A stretch of DNA of 64,000 bases from SZUA-35 sp963781035. GTDB taxonomy: Bacteria > Actinomycetota > Acidimicrobiia > Acidimicrobiales > SZUA-35. The notes beneath the pieces were generated by a model. It searched no databases and was not told the DNA's origin. It saw only the letters and a list, made by a program, of their open reading frames with translations. Made by a program: the position numbers and the translations under genes. Shown here piece by piece: positions 9,434 to 17,728 of the stretch (positions are counted from its first letter, which is position 1; each line of letters starts with the position of its first letter). The DNA lies in the NCBI GenBank assembly GCA_963781035.1, contig CAWAEN010000004.1:496001-560000 (forward strand). The letters are read 5' to 3'.

Positions 9434-11647
9434 CTAGAGCAGACCCAGGTCGCCGGGCGGTCTGGACCGCCGCCTTGCGGTTGTCGACAGCGAGTTTGCG
9501 ATAGATCGCCGTGCAATGGGTCTTCACGGTGTTCGGCCGAGACGAAGAGCTCGCCGGCGATCTCCCGTTGAGACAATGTGGTCGGTAGGTAGCGCAGAAC
9601 AGCGGTTTCCCGTTCGGTCAGCTGCTCGACGAGCTTCGGAGCCTCGCACGGCTGCTGCGGCGACGGCGTGCCGAGACTCGATGCGGTCAAGGTATCGAGC
9701 AACGATCCCCGGATCGGGAGCAGCGATTCGACCACGGTGCGAGCTTCTGCCAGGTGATCCAAGCCCATCGGATCGTCGGAATCGGCCAGGACATCGCCGC
9801 ACATCGTGAGGACGTAGGCCAGCACGAGGTCGCCCGTTGCTCGTTTGACCGAGTCGACCGCTCGTTGTGCGTCGGCAACCGCTTCGATCCCGTCACCGGT
9901 TCGAGCTCGGACTGCGTAGGCCGGACCAAGCCGGTGATAGGAGCCAAGCCCCAACGCTTCGGCGGTCGCAGATGGCATGTATCGCCCGCTCCCTCGCCGC
10001 AGCCAAGTTGCCAGCGTCGAACTCCACGAGAGCCTGATAGATCAGGCTGAGAAGGTGAACCGAGTTGTTGTCGGTGTTCTCCGTCTTCTCGACGGCGACG
10101 TTCAGGACGGCGCGTGCGTCGTCGGTCTGACCGGCCCACATGTGGGTTCCTCCGGCGACGGTGGCGATGTTGGCCAGTTCGAGTCGGAACCGATCGGAGG
10201 TGGTCGAGATCCGAGCACTCCCGGGCGATCACCAGCGCCGACTGGACGTTACCCCGACCGAGCAGGATGTTCATTCGCAGCGGGGCGGTGATCAATCTGA
10301 TCGAATCCGGCCGGGGCGATGCGGTGCGTGACCTCCACCCATCGTTCCGCCGAGTCGAACCGGCCGGCGATGTACTCACACCAGCCCCACAGCAGTGCAC
10401 AGACGGTGTCGGTTTCACCGGCATCACCGAGACGTACCAGGACGCTACGAAGCGTTTCGATCTGATTCCTGGCGATGAGCTGCGGTCCGAGCACGATCAT
10501 GAGACGAGCAGCATCCTGTGCGGTCACCGGCGCTCAGGCGATGGCGACGGCCCGGTGGTGGTCACCCTCGGACTCGAACCACGCCGCCGCCCGTCGATGC
10601 AGCTCGGGGAGCTGATCGGGAATGCTTGCCTTCGCCTCGAGACGGAGCAGATCCCGCAGGAGATGGTGGTACCGGTACCACTCGCCGGTGCGATCCAGCC
10701 CGATGACGAGCTGGTTCTCCGATGCCGTGTCGTCCAGCCACGTCGTGCCGTCGGTTGAACCGGTGAGGGCGTCGACCAATGGCCCACTCATCTGCTCGAG
10801 GATCGAGGTGGTGAGCAGTCGATGCAGATGGTCCGGGCTGACGCCGGCAAGAAACTCGTCGCTCAGGTAGTCGACGACGAGTTGATCGTCGCCGTGGAAC
10901 TCCTGAACGAACCTCGAGGCGTCTGACACTCGAGCGAGCGAGAGTCGCGCCAGCACCAGACCCGCCGCCCATCCTTCGGTCCTGGTCGAGAGCAAGTCGA
11001 TCTCGTCAGCATCGAGTGAGCCTTCGCCGGCCCCGAGCAGGGTGGCCGCTTCGGCCGGCTGGAAGCGCAGCCCATCGCTGCGCACCTCGAGCAGATGACC
11101 GCGAACCCGCAGACGGCCGAGTCGGAACGGAGGATCGAACCGGGTGGAGATCACGATGGTCACCTGGGGTGGGCAGAGCTCGATCAGCCGCTCCATTCCG
11201 CGGTGGATGGCGTCGTTGCTGATCAGGTGGTAGTCGTCGATGACGATCACGAGCGGACTGGCGCTGTTCGGCCAGTGCGGTGATGAGCGTCGAGATCACC
11301 ATGTCGTCGTCGCCGGTCGAGGCGAGTACGGCAGGTTTCACTGCGGCTCGCACGCTTGGCAGGACCTCGCTGATCGCTTCGACGAGGTAGGCCCAGAAAC
11401 GGCCGGGGTCGTCGTCGCTCTCCTCGGCCTGCAGCCAAGCAGCCGGCTCCGTGCGACCAGCGAGCCACGATGCCACGAGCGTCGATTTCCCGGAGCCGGC
11501 CGGTGCGCTCACCAGCACCAGTCGAGCCTGCGCATCAACGCCGGTATCGAGGAGATCATCGAGTCGAGCCCGCTGGACGAGCGCTTCGGGCAGGGTGGGC
11601 GGCCGCAGCTTCGTGGCGGCAAGGCCGAGGTTGAACGCTCCGTCCAC
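9434..11647 (-). pseudogene. LuxR-family regulator with MalT-like ATPase (LAL), heavily frameshifted
   Basis: Large ATP-binding LuxR regulator. In order: LGLAATKLRPPTLPEALVQR, Walker A APAGSGKSTLVASWL, MIVIDDYHLIS (Walker B-like), STRFDPPFRLGRLRVRG, winged-helix and TPR-like region (AIHGD... to AGNLAAARERA), then the C-terminal LuxR HTH split between LTERETAVLRYLPTTLSQRE and LNTVKTHCTAIYRKLAVDN, ending DLGLL at TAG 9434-9436. Frame changes lie near 11265, 10535, 10305, 10205, 9980, 9530 and 9455. It is about 735 codons, slightly short of MalT. Three identical palindromes around it suggest autoregulation and control of the flanking operons. Either it is a dead regulator or this stretch is poorly sequenced; conserved motifs favour the latter. 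Confidence 0.8.
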
Positions 11648-11689
11648 TTCATCCCCTTTCCAACAGAGCCTCGACGGTCAGCAACGAAT

Positions 11690-11724
11690 CTCACCTGGGT
11701 GAGATCACGCCTCGTATGAGGCGT
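11690..11724 (+). promoter_or_regulatory. Candidate LuxR-type operator and -10, copy 2
   Basis: CTCACC-TG-GGTGAG at 11690-11703 is followed by ATCACG and TATGAG at 11715-11720. A second palindrome, ACGCCTC and GAGGCGT around GTAT, covers 11707-11724. It lies in the 106-base divergent region between the LuxR gene and the 11754 operon, 34 bases before the 11754 start, so it could serve both directions. Confidence 0.65.
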
Positions 11725-11753
11725 CGCGGCGAGCTGTCCTTCACCGTAGAGGC

Positions 11754-11990
11754 ATGACCGAATCAACGACATACGAGATTGCGTTGCGAGGCAATGTCGG
11801 AGCTCGATCGCTCCGACCGCTCGTCGATGACTTCAGGATCACCGAGTCCGAGCCAGGCATCACTCGCCTCGTCGGCGTCATCCGGGACTCGTCTCAGATG
11901 CACGGTCTCGTCGCCCACCTCTCCTCGATGGGCCTCGACATCCTCTCCATCGTCCCGACCGATTCCCTAGTGAAAGAAGCCCAGCGATGA
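11754..11990 (+). CDS. Small protein of unknown function
   Basis: 78 residues. It contains a regular beta-alpha-beta-like pattern (TRLVGVIRDSSQMHGLVAHL then MGLDILSIVPT), which resembles small ACT/ferredoxin-like folds and a known group of actinobacterial proteins with the same ending, but no family is certain. It is first in the operon after LuxR-box copy 2, and its stop overlaps the start of the next gene (ATGA at 11987-11990). Possibly a small regulatory or stress protein; function unknown. Confidence 0.7.
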   Translation: MTESTTYEIALRGNVGARSLRPLVDDFRITESEPGITRLVGVIRDSSQMHGLVAHLSSMGLDILSIVPTDSLVKEAQR

Positions 11991-12323
11991 CACACCCAAC
12001 CCCCTCCCCACACCCGCAGGCCGATGAGCGCACCGAGAAAGATCGCGTCGAAGCGGCACGGCGATACGTGGAGCAGCTGCAAGCCTTCTACATCCATGCC
12101 GGCGTGTTCGCCGCGGGCATGGTCGTCATCTTCTTGGTGAACCTGGCCACCAACGTTTCTGCCGGCATCGCTGGTGAGTGGTCGTGCGTGGTGGTCAGTC
12201 TGGGCCTTGATCGGCTGGGGCTCTGGAATCGCCATCCACGGACTCGTCGTCCGCCTCAATCGACCGTCGTCTTCCTCGCCGACGTGGGAGCAGCGACAGA
12301 TCGACAAGGAGCTGGCGAGATGA
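11987..12323 (+). CDS. 2TM domain membrane protein, one frameshift
   Basis: The start EAARRYVEQLQAFYIHAGVF followed by a hydrophobic GMVVIFLVNLAT is the 2TM-domain pattern. After about 12185 the match moves to another frame with WALIGWGSGIAIHGLVVRL and ends WEQRQIDKELAR at TGA 12321-12323. 2TM domains are about 80-110 residues, as here. The gene overlaps both neighbours by ATGA. A decayed second copy of this C-terminal part lies at 15.6 kb. Function of the family is unknown; in some proteins it anchors a histidine kinase. Confidence 0.7.
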
Positions 12324-12917
12324 GCGCAACAGTCACTCGTGCAGTACGCACTCCGGAGTCGGGGGTGTCTGATACGTCCCGATGGGAAGGGCGTGCCTTT
12401 GGCGGGATCGTCCTTGCCGCCTTTCTGCTCTACGGCATCGGCAGCGCGATCGCCGATCAACCGATCGGCCTCGCTCTCGTGGTCGTCAACTCGATCGCAG
12501 TCTCGCTTGCGGGGTTGATTGGCTTCCGGCTCGTCCGAGCCGCCGACCCCAACGTCGGTTTGGGCTACCTGGTGGCCCGTGTGGCCGAAGCTGTCCTACT
12601 CACCGGCGGGATCCTGTTGGCCGAACTCGCGGATATCGGCGACGCCGACAACAACGGCTACCTGCTCGCCATGGTCGTCCTCGCCGCCGGCAGCATCCCG
12701 TTCTGTCAAACGCTGGGACAGCGTCGACTGATTCCTCAAACCCTCGCAACCTGGGGGATCTACGGGTACGCAGCGCTGGCGATCTGGGGCACTCCTCGAA
12801 CTGACCACCGGGCGATCGCTCGCCGTCATTTTCGCCGTCCCCGGCGGCCTCTTCGAGCTCGCCCTCGGCCTCTACCTGGCCCGCTACGGATTCCGCCGCA
12901 CGACAACACACAACTGA
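12320..12917 (+). CDS. DUF4386-like membrane protein, one frameshift near the end
   Basis: The ATG at 12320 overlaps the 2TM stop. The N-terminus is MSATVTRAVRTPESG, then WEGRAFGGIVLAAFLLYGIG and five more hydrophobic segments including VARVAEAVLLTGGILLAEL. The frame breaks near 12788, after IYGYAALAI, and resumes with GGLFELALGLYLARYGF before a TGA at 12915-12917. The overall layout (about 198 codons) matches DUF4386. It is the second DUF4386 protein under a LuxR-box promoter. A truncated paralogue of its N-terminus survives at 15.77 kb. Confidence 0.7.
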
Positions 12918-12935
12918 CCAAAGAAGGGCAAACAC

Positions 12936-13142
12936 ATGATGACCTCATGGGAATACAAGATCATCGACTCGAAGAACATCGAGGGCGCAGGTCGCGTCAA
13001 AGGCCCCTCACCAGAGGACGCCGAGTCATTCCTGAACGAGCTCGGAGCCGCTGGCTGGGAAATCGTCCACCTGGACTGGCGTGAGCTCGAACGGCGGATG
13101 TCGTTCATGGGCGTCGCCAAGAGGCAACGACAGAACTCATGA
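12936..13142 (+). CDS. DUF4177-like small protein
   Basis: 68 residues with the opening SWEYKIIDSKN and the segment LNELGAAGWEIVHLDW, which is the DUF4177 signature (W-E-Y-K-V, then L-N-x-L-G-x-x-G-W-E-x-V). The terminal KRxxR pattern is basic. A good AAAGAAGGG lies upstream. It is fourth in the operon that starts at 11754, 18 bases after the DUF4386 stop. Function unknown. Confidence 0.75.
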   Translation: MMTSWEYKIIDSKNIEGAGRVKGPSPEDAESFLNELGAAGWEIVHLDWRELERRMSFMGVAKRQRQNS

Positions 13143-13194
13143 CCTGCCGTCGACCCGGAGCTGGACTCGGACCGCTCAACCTCGTTCCGGCGCA

Positions 13195-13212
13195 ATCACC
13201 TGGGTGAGATCA
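13195..13212 (+). promoter_or_regulatory. Candidate LuxR-type operator, copy 3
   Basis: TCACC-TG-GGTGA (13196-13207) followed by GATCAC is identical to copy 2 over 17 bases. The downstream -10-like half seen in copies 1 and 2 is not conserved here. It lies 84 bases before the PAP2-like gene at 13279. Confidence 0.6.
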
Positions 13213-13278
13213 CACCAACGGGCAAGGACAACTCGTGCTTGCTTGATCGAAGCTGAGTGCGGAAAGGAGCGCACCCCG

Positions 13279-13737
13279 ATGAGGACAATGACCCGAATAC
13301 CGCAACCCGGACGGTGGAGCGGTGAGCAACGGCTTTCCGATCTCGGCCGCAACGTCGCAGCCTTCATCGTCTTGTGGGCTGCATACGCCGCTGTCCGCGG
13401 CATCACCGCTGGCGACCTCACGTCCGCTACGCAGAACGCCGTGGCGATCATCGATCTCCAACGATCGCTCGGGTTCCCGAGTGAGGCAGCAGTGCAACGA
13501 GCACTGCTCGACCACTCCTGGCTCCTGCGAGGCGCCAACCTCTACTACATCGGGGTCCACTTCCCGGTGACGATCGGCTTCCTGGCGTGGGCGTGGTTGC
13601 GTCACCGTGACGGCCAACCACTACTGGGTTGACGCCATCGTCGCTGTGGCGATCGTGTTTGCAGCGTGGCGCCTCACGCAGCGCACCCATTGCCATTGGT
13701 CATCGCGATTGTCGTTATTTGAACGTGTTTAGTAAAT
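13279..13737 (+). pseudogene. PAP2-superfamily membrane phosphatase with internal deletion
   Basis: The first frame (13279-13632) gives GRNVAAFIVLWAAYAAVRGI, the segment IIDLQRSLGFPSEAAVQRALLD and NLYYIGVHFPVTIGFLAWAW, the N-terminal half of the PAP2 proteins related to inositol phosphoceramide synthase. Directly after LRHRDG, another frame reads TANHYWVDAIVAVAIVFAAW, which is the C-terminal PAP2 motif with its conserved His. The middle of the domain (the serine-His motif, about 100 residues) is missing. The join suggests a deletion of about 300 bases rather than a point error. The ATG has AAGGAGC upstream. It would be non-functional as read. Confidence 0.7.
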
Positions 13738-13747
13738 CCGGTATTGT
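13719..13747 (+). promoter_or_regulatory. Promoter of the TetR-amidohydrolase operon
   Basis: TTGAAC (13719-13724), a 17-base spacer and TATTGT (13742-13747) form a sigma-70-like promoter. Transcription would start around 13754, at or next to the GTG start at 13755, so the mRNA would be leaderless. Confidence 0.55.
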
Positions 13748-13754
13748 CGACTTC

Positions 13755-14369
13755 GTGCCCCGCCCCGCTGCGACCCCGGAACAACGAGCCGAACAGCGTC
13801 AGCGCATTCGACGCGCCGCTTCCGAGCTCCACCAGGAGGGTGGGCTGCGTGCTGTCACCGTCAGGGCCGTCGCGGCACGGGCGGGCGTCTCGACGGGCCT
13901 GCTCTACAGCTACTTCGCCAATCTGTCTGACCTGATGCGATCGCTGTGGCAGGTGCCCATCGCCGAACTCGGCCGCTCGCTCGCGGCGGTCGAGCAGGCC
14001 GAGGCCGACCCGCTCACGCGCATCGAACGTCTGCTGCTGACCTACATCGACTTCACCGTCGCCAACGAAGAGACGCACCGCGGCCTGCTGCTGTTCGTCC
14101 GCCCACCCGACTCTGCGACCGAGTTGAACAACGATCCTGACGACCTGATGCTCTTCGCTTCACTTCGGCGCGCGGTCGAAGACGGTCAGGCCACGGGTTC
14201 CATCCGCGAGGGCGACCCTCGTTCGTTGGCCCAGCTGCTGTGGTCCGGCATTCACGGCGCACTGGCGCTTCCCGTCAACATCGACACCTACGACCTCACT
14301 GATGGACCAACTGCGGCGACCGAGATGATCCCGGCGCTGACGCACTCCATCCTCACCAAGGAGAAGTAA
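13755..14369 (+). CDS. TetR-family transcriptional regulator
   Basis: 204 residues from GTG 13755. The HTH covers about residues 8-55 with VRAVAARAGVSTGLLYSYF. The C-terminal ligand domain is typical in length. A longer frame back to 13629 runs through the PAP2 remnant and was not used; the promoter at 13719-13747 supports the GTG. Its stop TAA overlaps the next ATG by one base (TAATG), so it is co-transcribed with the amidohydrolase and probably regulates it in response to its substrate. Confidence 0.85.
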   Translation: MPRPAATPEQRAEQRQRIRRAASELHQEGGLRAVTVRAVAARAGVSTGLLYSYFANLSDLMRSLWQVPIAELGRSLAAVEQAEADPLTRIERLLLTYIDFTVANEETHRGLLLFVRPPDSATELNNDPDDLMLFASLRRAVEDGQATGSIREGDPRSLAQLLWSGIHGALALPVNIDTYDLTDGPTAATEMIPALTHSILTKEK

Positions 14370-15550
14370 TGACCCTGCTCGACGACCCGCGGCCGATTTC
14401 AGCCGACTCGCATGCCCTCGAAGGGCCCGAGGTGTTCGAGGGACTCGCCGAACGTTTCGGCGACGACGCTCCTCGAGTCGTCAGCAAGGAAGGCAAGGGC
14501 GACTTCATCGTCACGCCGAACATGCCGAAGCGCTCACGCAACGTCGCCTACATGGCACTGGCCGGCACCCGGCTCGACTACGAGACGCCGCTTCCACGCG
14601 AACACGCATCGAAGCCTGGTGCTGGATCCATCGACGACCCAGAAATCCAGGCCTACATCAACGGTGGCTACGCGGCGATGCGGCCGGGTCTGACCGACGG
14701 AGCTCGCCGACCCGACGACCAGGACATCGACGGCATCTCGGCGGAGATCCTCTACCCGGGTTGGTTCCCGATGTTCAGCCTTCCCGACCTCGACCTCATG
14801 GTCGCCCTCCAGCGCAACTACAACGACTGGATGCACGCACAATCCGTTGCGTCGAACGGCCGTCTCGTCGGACTCGCCGCCTTGCCGGTCCAGCGGCCGG
14901 AGGCTGCCGTTGCCGAACTCCAGCGCGTGATCGACCTCGGCTACAAGGGCATCGTCATCCCGAGCAACGCACCGCGTGGCCGTCGCTACTGTGACGAGGA
15001 CTACGACCCGATGTGGGCCCTCGCCGAGGAGGCCGGCCTACCCGTCGGCTTCCATGTCGCCTGCATGTCACACGTCCCCGACTGGTTGAAGGCAATGGCG
15101 GACCGCGATCCCGTCGTCAGCTATGCCGGCAGCTCGGCGCTCATCCACGACACGATGGTCGAACTGATGGTGCGCGGCGTGTGCGCCAAGTTCCCGAACC
15201 TGAAGTTCGTGCTAGCTGAGTTCAACGCCGGCTGGGTTGCACACTGGCTCGACAAGGTGCAGCAGGGCTGGGCCCGCGAGTACTCCAAGGACCCATCGAG
15301 CACGTCGCCGGTCGACGTGCTCGAGATCTGGAAGCGTCAGTTCTTCGCCACCATCGAGGACGACACGGCGGCGTTGCGAACGCGCGATCTGATCGGCGAG
15401 GAGACGCTGTTGTGGGGTTCTGACTATCCCCACACCGACTCGACATGGCCGTGTTCGACGCAGGTCCTCGACGAGATGTTCGAGGACTACTCCGCCGAGA
15501 CCCGCGACAAGATCACCCGCACCAACGTCGCACGGCTCTATTCCCTCTGA
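14369..15550 (+). CDS. Amidohydrolase 2 family metal-dependent hydrolase (ACMSD-like)
   Basis: 393 residues. The N-terminal DSHALEGPEVF has the D-x-H metal motif of the amidohydrolase_2 family. Further elements are GLAALPVQRPEAAVAELQR, GFHVACMSHV, FNAGWVAHWLDKV and the terminal GSDYPHTDSTWP with the metal-binding Asp. This is the branch of ACMSD and related decarboxylases or lactone hydrolases that handle aromatic or alicyclic carboxylates. The substrate cannot be stated. Coupled to the TetR gene by a one-base overlap. Confidence 0.88.
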   Translation: MTLLDDPRPISADSHALEGPEVFEGLAERFGDDAPRVVSKEGKGDFIVTPNMPKRSRNVAYMALAGTRLDYETPLPREHASKPGAGSIDDPEIQAYINGGYAAMRPGLTDGARRPDDQDIDGISAEILYPGWFPMFSLPDLDLMVALQRNYNDWMHAQSVASNGRLVGLAALPVQRPEAAVAELQRVIDLGYKGIVIPSNAPRGRRYCDEDYDPMWALAEEAGLPVGFHVACMSHVPDWLKAMADRDPVVSYAGSSALIHDTMVELMVRGVCAKFPNLKFVLAEFNAGWVAHWLDKVQQGWAREYSKDPSSTSPVDVLEIWKRQFFATIEDDTAALRTRDLIGEETLLWGSDYPHTDSTWPCSTQVLDEMFEDYSAETRDKITRTNVARLYSL

Positions 15551-15606
15551 TCTGTTCCCGCTGAGCTGAGTCAGCCGCCAGGTAGAGAAACGGGACCCGG
15601 TCTGGC

Positions 15607-15863
15607 CACTTCTTTGTCGTCGCCTGGCCGCTCCAGATCGTGTTGCGAGCCCAGCATCCTGGCCGACGACGCGGGCTCGTCGTCCGGCTGAATCGACCCG
15701 CGGGCCCCACGTCGACATGGGAGCAACAGCAGGTCGACAGGATCATGATGACCCCATCGGAGCGACCAGGATGAGCGCTCCGACCCAACACGCAACCGCC
15801 CTCCGGCATCAGACGCTCTCACGCGCTTCGTCGTGGGAGGGGCAGGCCTTCGGCGGGATCGTG
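15607..15863 (+). pseudogene. Relic of the 2TM and DUF4386 gene pair
   Basis: The sequence repeats the junction at 12.2-12.4 kb. A frame reads FFVVAWPLQ and RGLVVRLNRP, then TWEQQQVDR, which match the C-terminus of the 2TM protein. An ATG at 15771 then gives MSAPTQHATALRH and WEGQAFGGIV, matching the N-terminus of the DUF4386 protein (MSATVTRAV..., WEGRAFGGIV). The similarity stops at 15863. It is a decayed second copy, not a functional gene. Confidence 0.7.
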
Positions 15864-15865
15864 AG

Positions 15866-16088
15866 GGTTCGAGTTGCCGAAGGCCGGGTAGGGCATCGCC
15901 ATGTTGAAACTGATTCGTTCCACCATTGCATCGGCTGCCGCGACATGGGCTTGGAGAAATCGCTCGAGGATCATTTCGTTCGCGAAGGACAAGATGAGCA
16001 CCAGCCCACCCGATACCCCATCGACGGGACACGCAAAGACGGTGGGTAACGACGCGCTCGTCGATCCCGCGGGGTCCGGCTGACGCAT
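15866..16088 (-). other. Coding-like fragment of unknown family
   Basis: The minus strand is open and reads GGLVLILSFANEMILERFLQ, then AHVAAADAMVERISF and MPYPAFGNSNP, with high GC at third codon positions. This looks like a piece of a real protein, but no start, stop or family was identified. It lies directly beside the 2TM/DUF4386 relic in a decayed stretch. Bases 15551-15606 show nothing. Confidence 0.35.
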
Positions 16089-16107
16089 CGCCCGGTCGAC
16101 GTGGGTG

Positions 16108-16377
16108 CTACGGCTTGCCGTTGCGCTCGCGGTGGGAACATCCCGGCCAGCAGCAGGGTCGCCGCTGACCTTCCTCGAGCTCCTCAGTGGTGCGCCGAAT
16201 CCGGCGTTGGCGCGTGGCCGCTTGTTTCGCGTCTTCCACCCAGCAGATGAACTCGTTGCGGGCCAGCGGAGTGATGTCCTGCCACGCGAGAAGTGCGGTG
16301 TCGTTCGCCATCAGTTCCTCGCGGAGGTCGCGGGGAAGCTCGTGGACCACTCCACCGGGAAGCCGCGGTGTACTCAC
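16108..16377 (-). CDS. YdeI/OmpD-associated family protein
   Basis: About 89 residues from GTG 16377. The motifs GGVVHELPRDLREELMAND, TPLARNEFICWVEDAK, RRIRRTTEELEEGQ and the ending RRPCCWPGCSHR are those of small YdeI/bacteriocin-protection-associated proteins. The Cys-rich end may bind a metal. A longer frame from 16440 adds residues without family match. Function of the short actinobacterial form is unknown. It is flanked by relics on both sides. Confidence 0.75.
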   Translation of the reverse strand: MSTPRLPGGVVHELPRDLREELMANDTALLAWQDITPLARNEFICWVEDAKQAATRQRRIRRTTEELEEGQRRPCCWPGCSHRERNGKP

Positions 16378-16458
16378 GCCAGCATCGTAGGTCTGTCCCG
16401 GTGGTGAGAAAAGATCCGGTCTCGTGTGTGGCCCGTGCAATCGGAGGGAAGAACGGCC

Positions 16459-16595
16459 CGCTACGGCCTCGACATCGACGAGTCTGGCTCGCGGCCGGCA
16501 TTTCGCCTGAACTGCACACGGTCGTGAGTCGTCAGTTCACCGAGGTCAAGCTCGCTCACGACGAGGTGAAGGAGCTGCGTGGCGCAGTGAGCTGA
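16459..16595 (+). pseudogene. Relic of a PA2169/DUF2383 four-helix-bundle gene
   Basis: RYGLDIDESGS and, in a different frame, ISPELHTVVSRQFTEVKLAH with DEVKELRGAVS and TGA (16593-16595) match the protein at 37.5-37.9 kb (RYGDDIDESGS, ISPELRTVVTRQFTEVKLAH, DEVKALRSAVS). About 150 bases between the two blocks are missing, and the 5' part is absent. It is a deletion-scarred duplicate. Confidence 0.75.
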
Positions 16596-16608
16596 AGGGT
16601 CGGCGCGG

Positions 16609-17727
16609 TCAGGCCGACAGTTCGACCAGGCGGGACGCCGTCCAGGTCAGGCCGAACGCCGCGGCACCTACGGCTCCCGCCACCCGGACCCAGGTCATCC
16701 GATCGGCGAGGACCTGAGCGCTCAGCCACAGCACACCGATCACGACCAGCACGACCAGTGTCTGCGCAACATCGACCCCGAGGTTGAACGCAGCCAAGGC
16801 GGCGATCCGTTGCGACGCTGCCACACCGAGGCTGCTCAGGTTCGATGCAAAGCCCAGTCCGTGGACGACGCCGACGAGGCCGGCGAGCACGGGGCGTGCC
16901 TCTGCGGCACTCCCGCGGATGGCGAGGATTGCGGCGGCGACGATCGACAGGGAGATGGCGGGTTCGACGATCGCCGCCGGGATCGAGATGACCTCGAAGA
17001 ACGCGAGAGCAAGGCTGATTGCGTGACCCACGGTGAAGGCGGTGACCAGCTTGACGGTCCGCCAGGTGGTGGCGGAGGTGATCGTGGTGCCCGCGGCGGC
17101 CAGCGTGAGCACGAGGAGGAACAGGAGGTGGTCGGGTCCGTACTGGATGTGCTCGATGCCCAGATCGAAGAACGAGCGCACACTCGACCAGGTGTCGAGC
17201 GAGAACGTGATCGTGCCATCGTCGCCGAGGTCGCCGGTCACGACCCCGTCGGCGTTCGACAGCACGACCTTGGTCGACGAACTGTCGAAGTCCCAGGCAA
17301 GTTCGAAATCGCTGACGTCGCCATCGTGCGAGGCGGAGGCGAGGACGAGCACGACGTACGCCGACGCCGCGGCCTCGGTTCCGTCCTGGCTGAGCGACGG
17401 CACGCCGGCGCCGACGATCTCGGTGGGTTCTCCATCGACCGTCAATGCGACATGGCTGCGAGTCGTCTCCACGAGGGATGTGGCCACGGCCGCCTGCTGG
17501 GCGGCGAGTTCGTCGCTGTCGAACAAGCCGTCGCCCGAGGTGTCGGTGAAGCCGAGCTCCTCGAAGGCGACAGCAGCCGTCACGATGACCCGCTCGTCGT
17601 CGACGACGGCGACGATGCCTTCGTCGCTTTCGTGTGCCGCCGCCGGACCGGCGCCCACGAGGCTCGTGATCACGGCCACCAGCGCGATGATCACCGCAGA
17701 TCGCGTACGCATGGTCTGGGTCGACAT
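16609..17727 (-). CDS. HupE/UreJ-family membrane protein with signal peptide
   Basis: 372 residues. A signal peptide (VIIALVAVITSLVGAGPAAA) is followed by an extracytoplasmic domain with an EF-hand-like loop DTSGDGLFDSDEL, then six or so membrane helices starting at the family motif IEHIQYGPDHLLFLLVL and continuing to VVHGLGFASNL. The paired His and Asp motifs fit the HupE/UreJ family of nickel or cobalt-related permeases. A long N-terminal secreted domain is the variant annotated HupE/UreJ_2. It is last in a four-gene operon, one base after the YHYH gene stop, so it probably works with those lipoproteins in metal handling. Confidence 0.85.
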   Translation of the reverse strand: MSTQTMRTRSAVIIALVAVITSLVGAGPAAAHESDEGIVAVVDDERVIVTAAVAFEELGFTDTSGDGLFDSDELAAQQAAVATSLVETTRSHVALTVDGEPTEIVGAGVPSLSQDGTEAAASAYVVLVLASASHDGDVSDFELAWDFDSSSTKVVLSNADGVVTGDLGDDGTITFSLDTWSSVRSFFDLGIEHIQYGPDHLLFLLVLTLAAAGTTITSATTWRTVKLVTAFTVGHAISLALAFFEVISIPAAIVEPAISLSIVAAAILAIRGSAAEARPVLAGLVGVVHGLGFASNLSSLGVAASQRIAALAAFNLGVDVAQTLVVLVVIGVLWLSAQVLADRMTWVRVAGAVGAAAFGLTWTASRLVELSA

Positions 17728-17728
17728 G

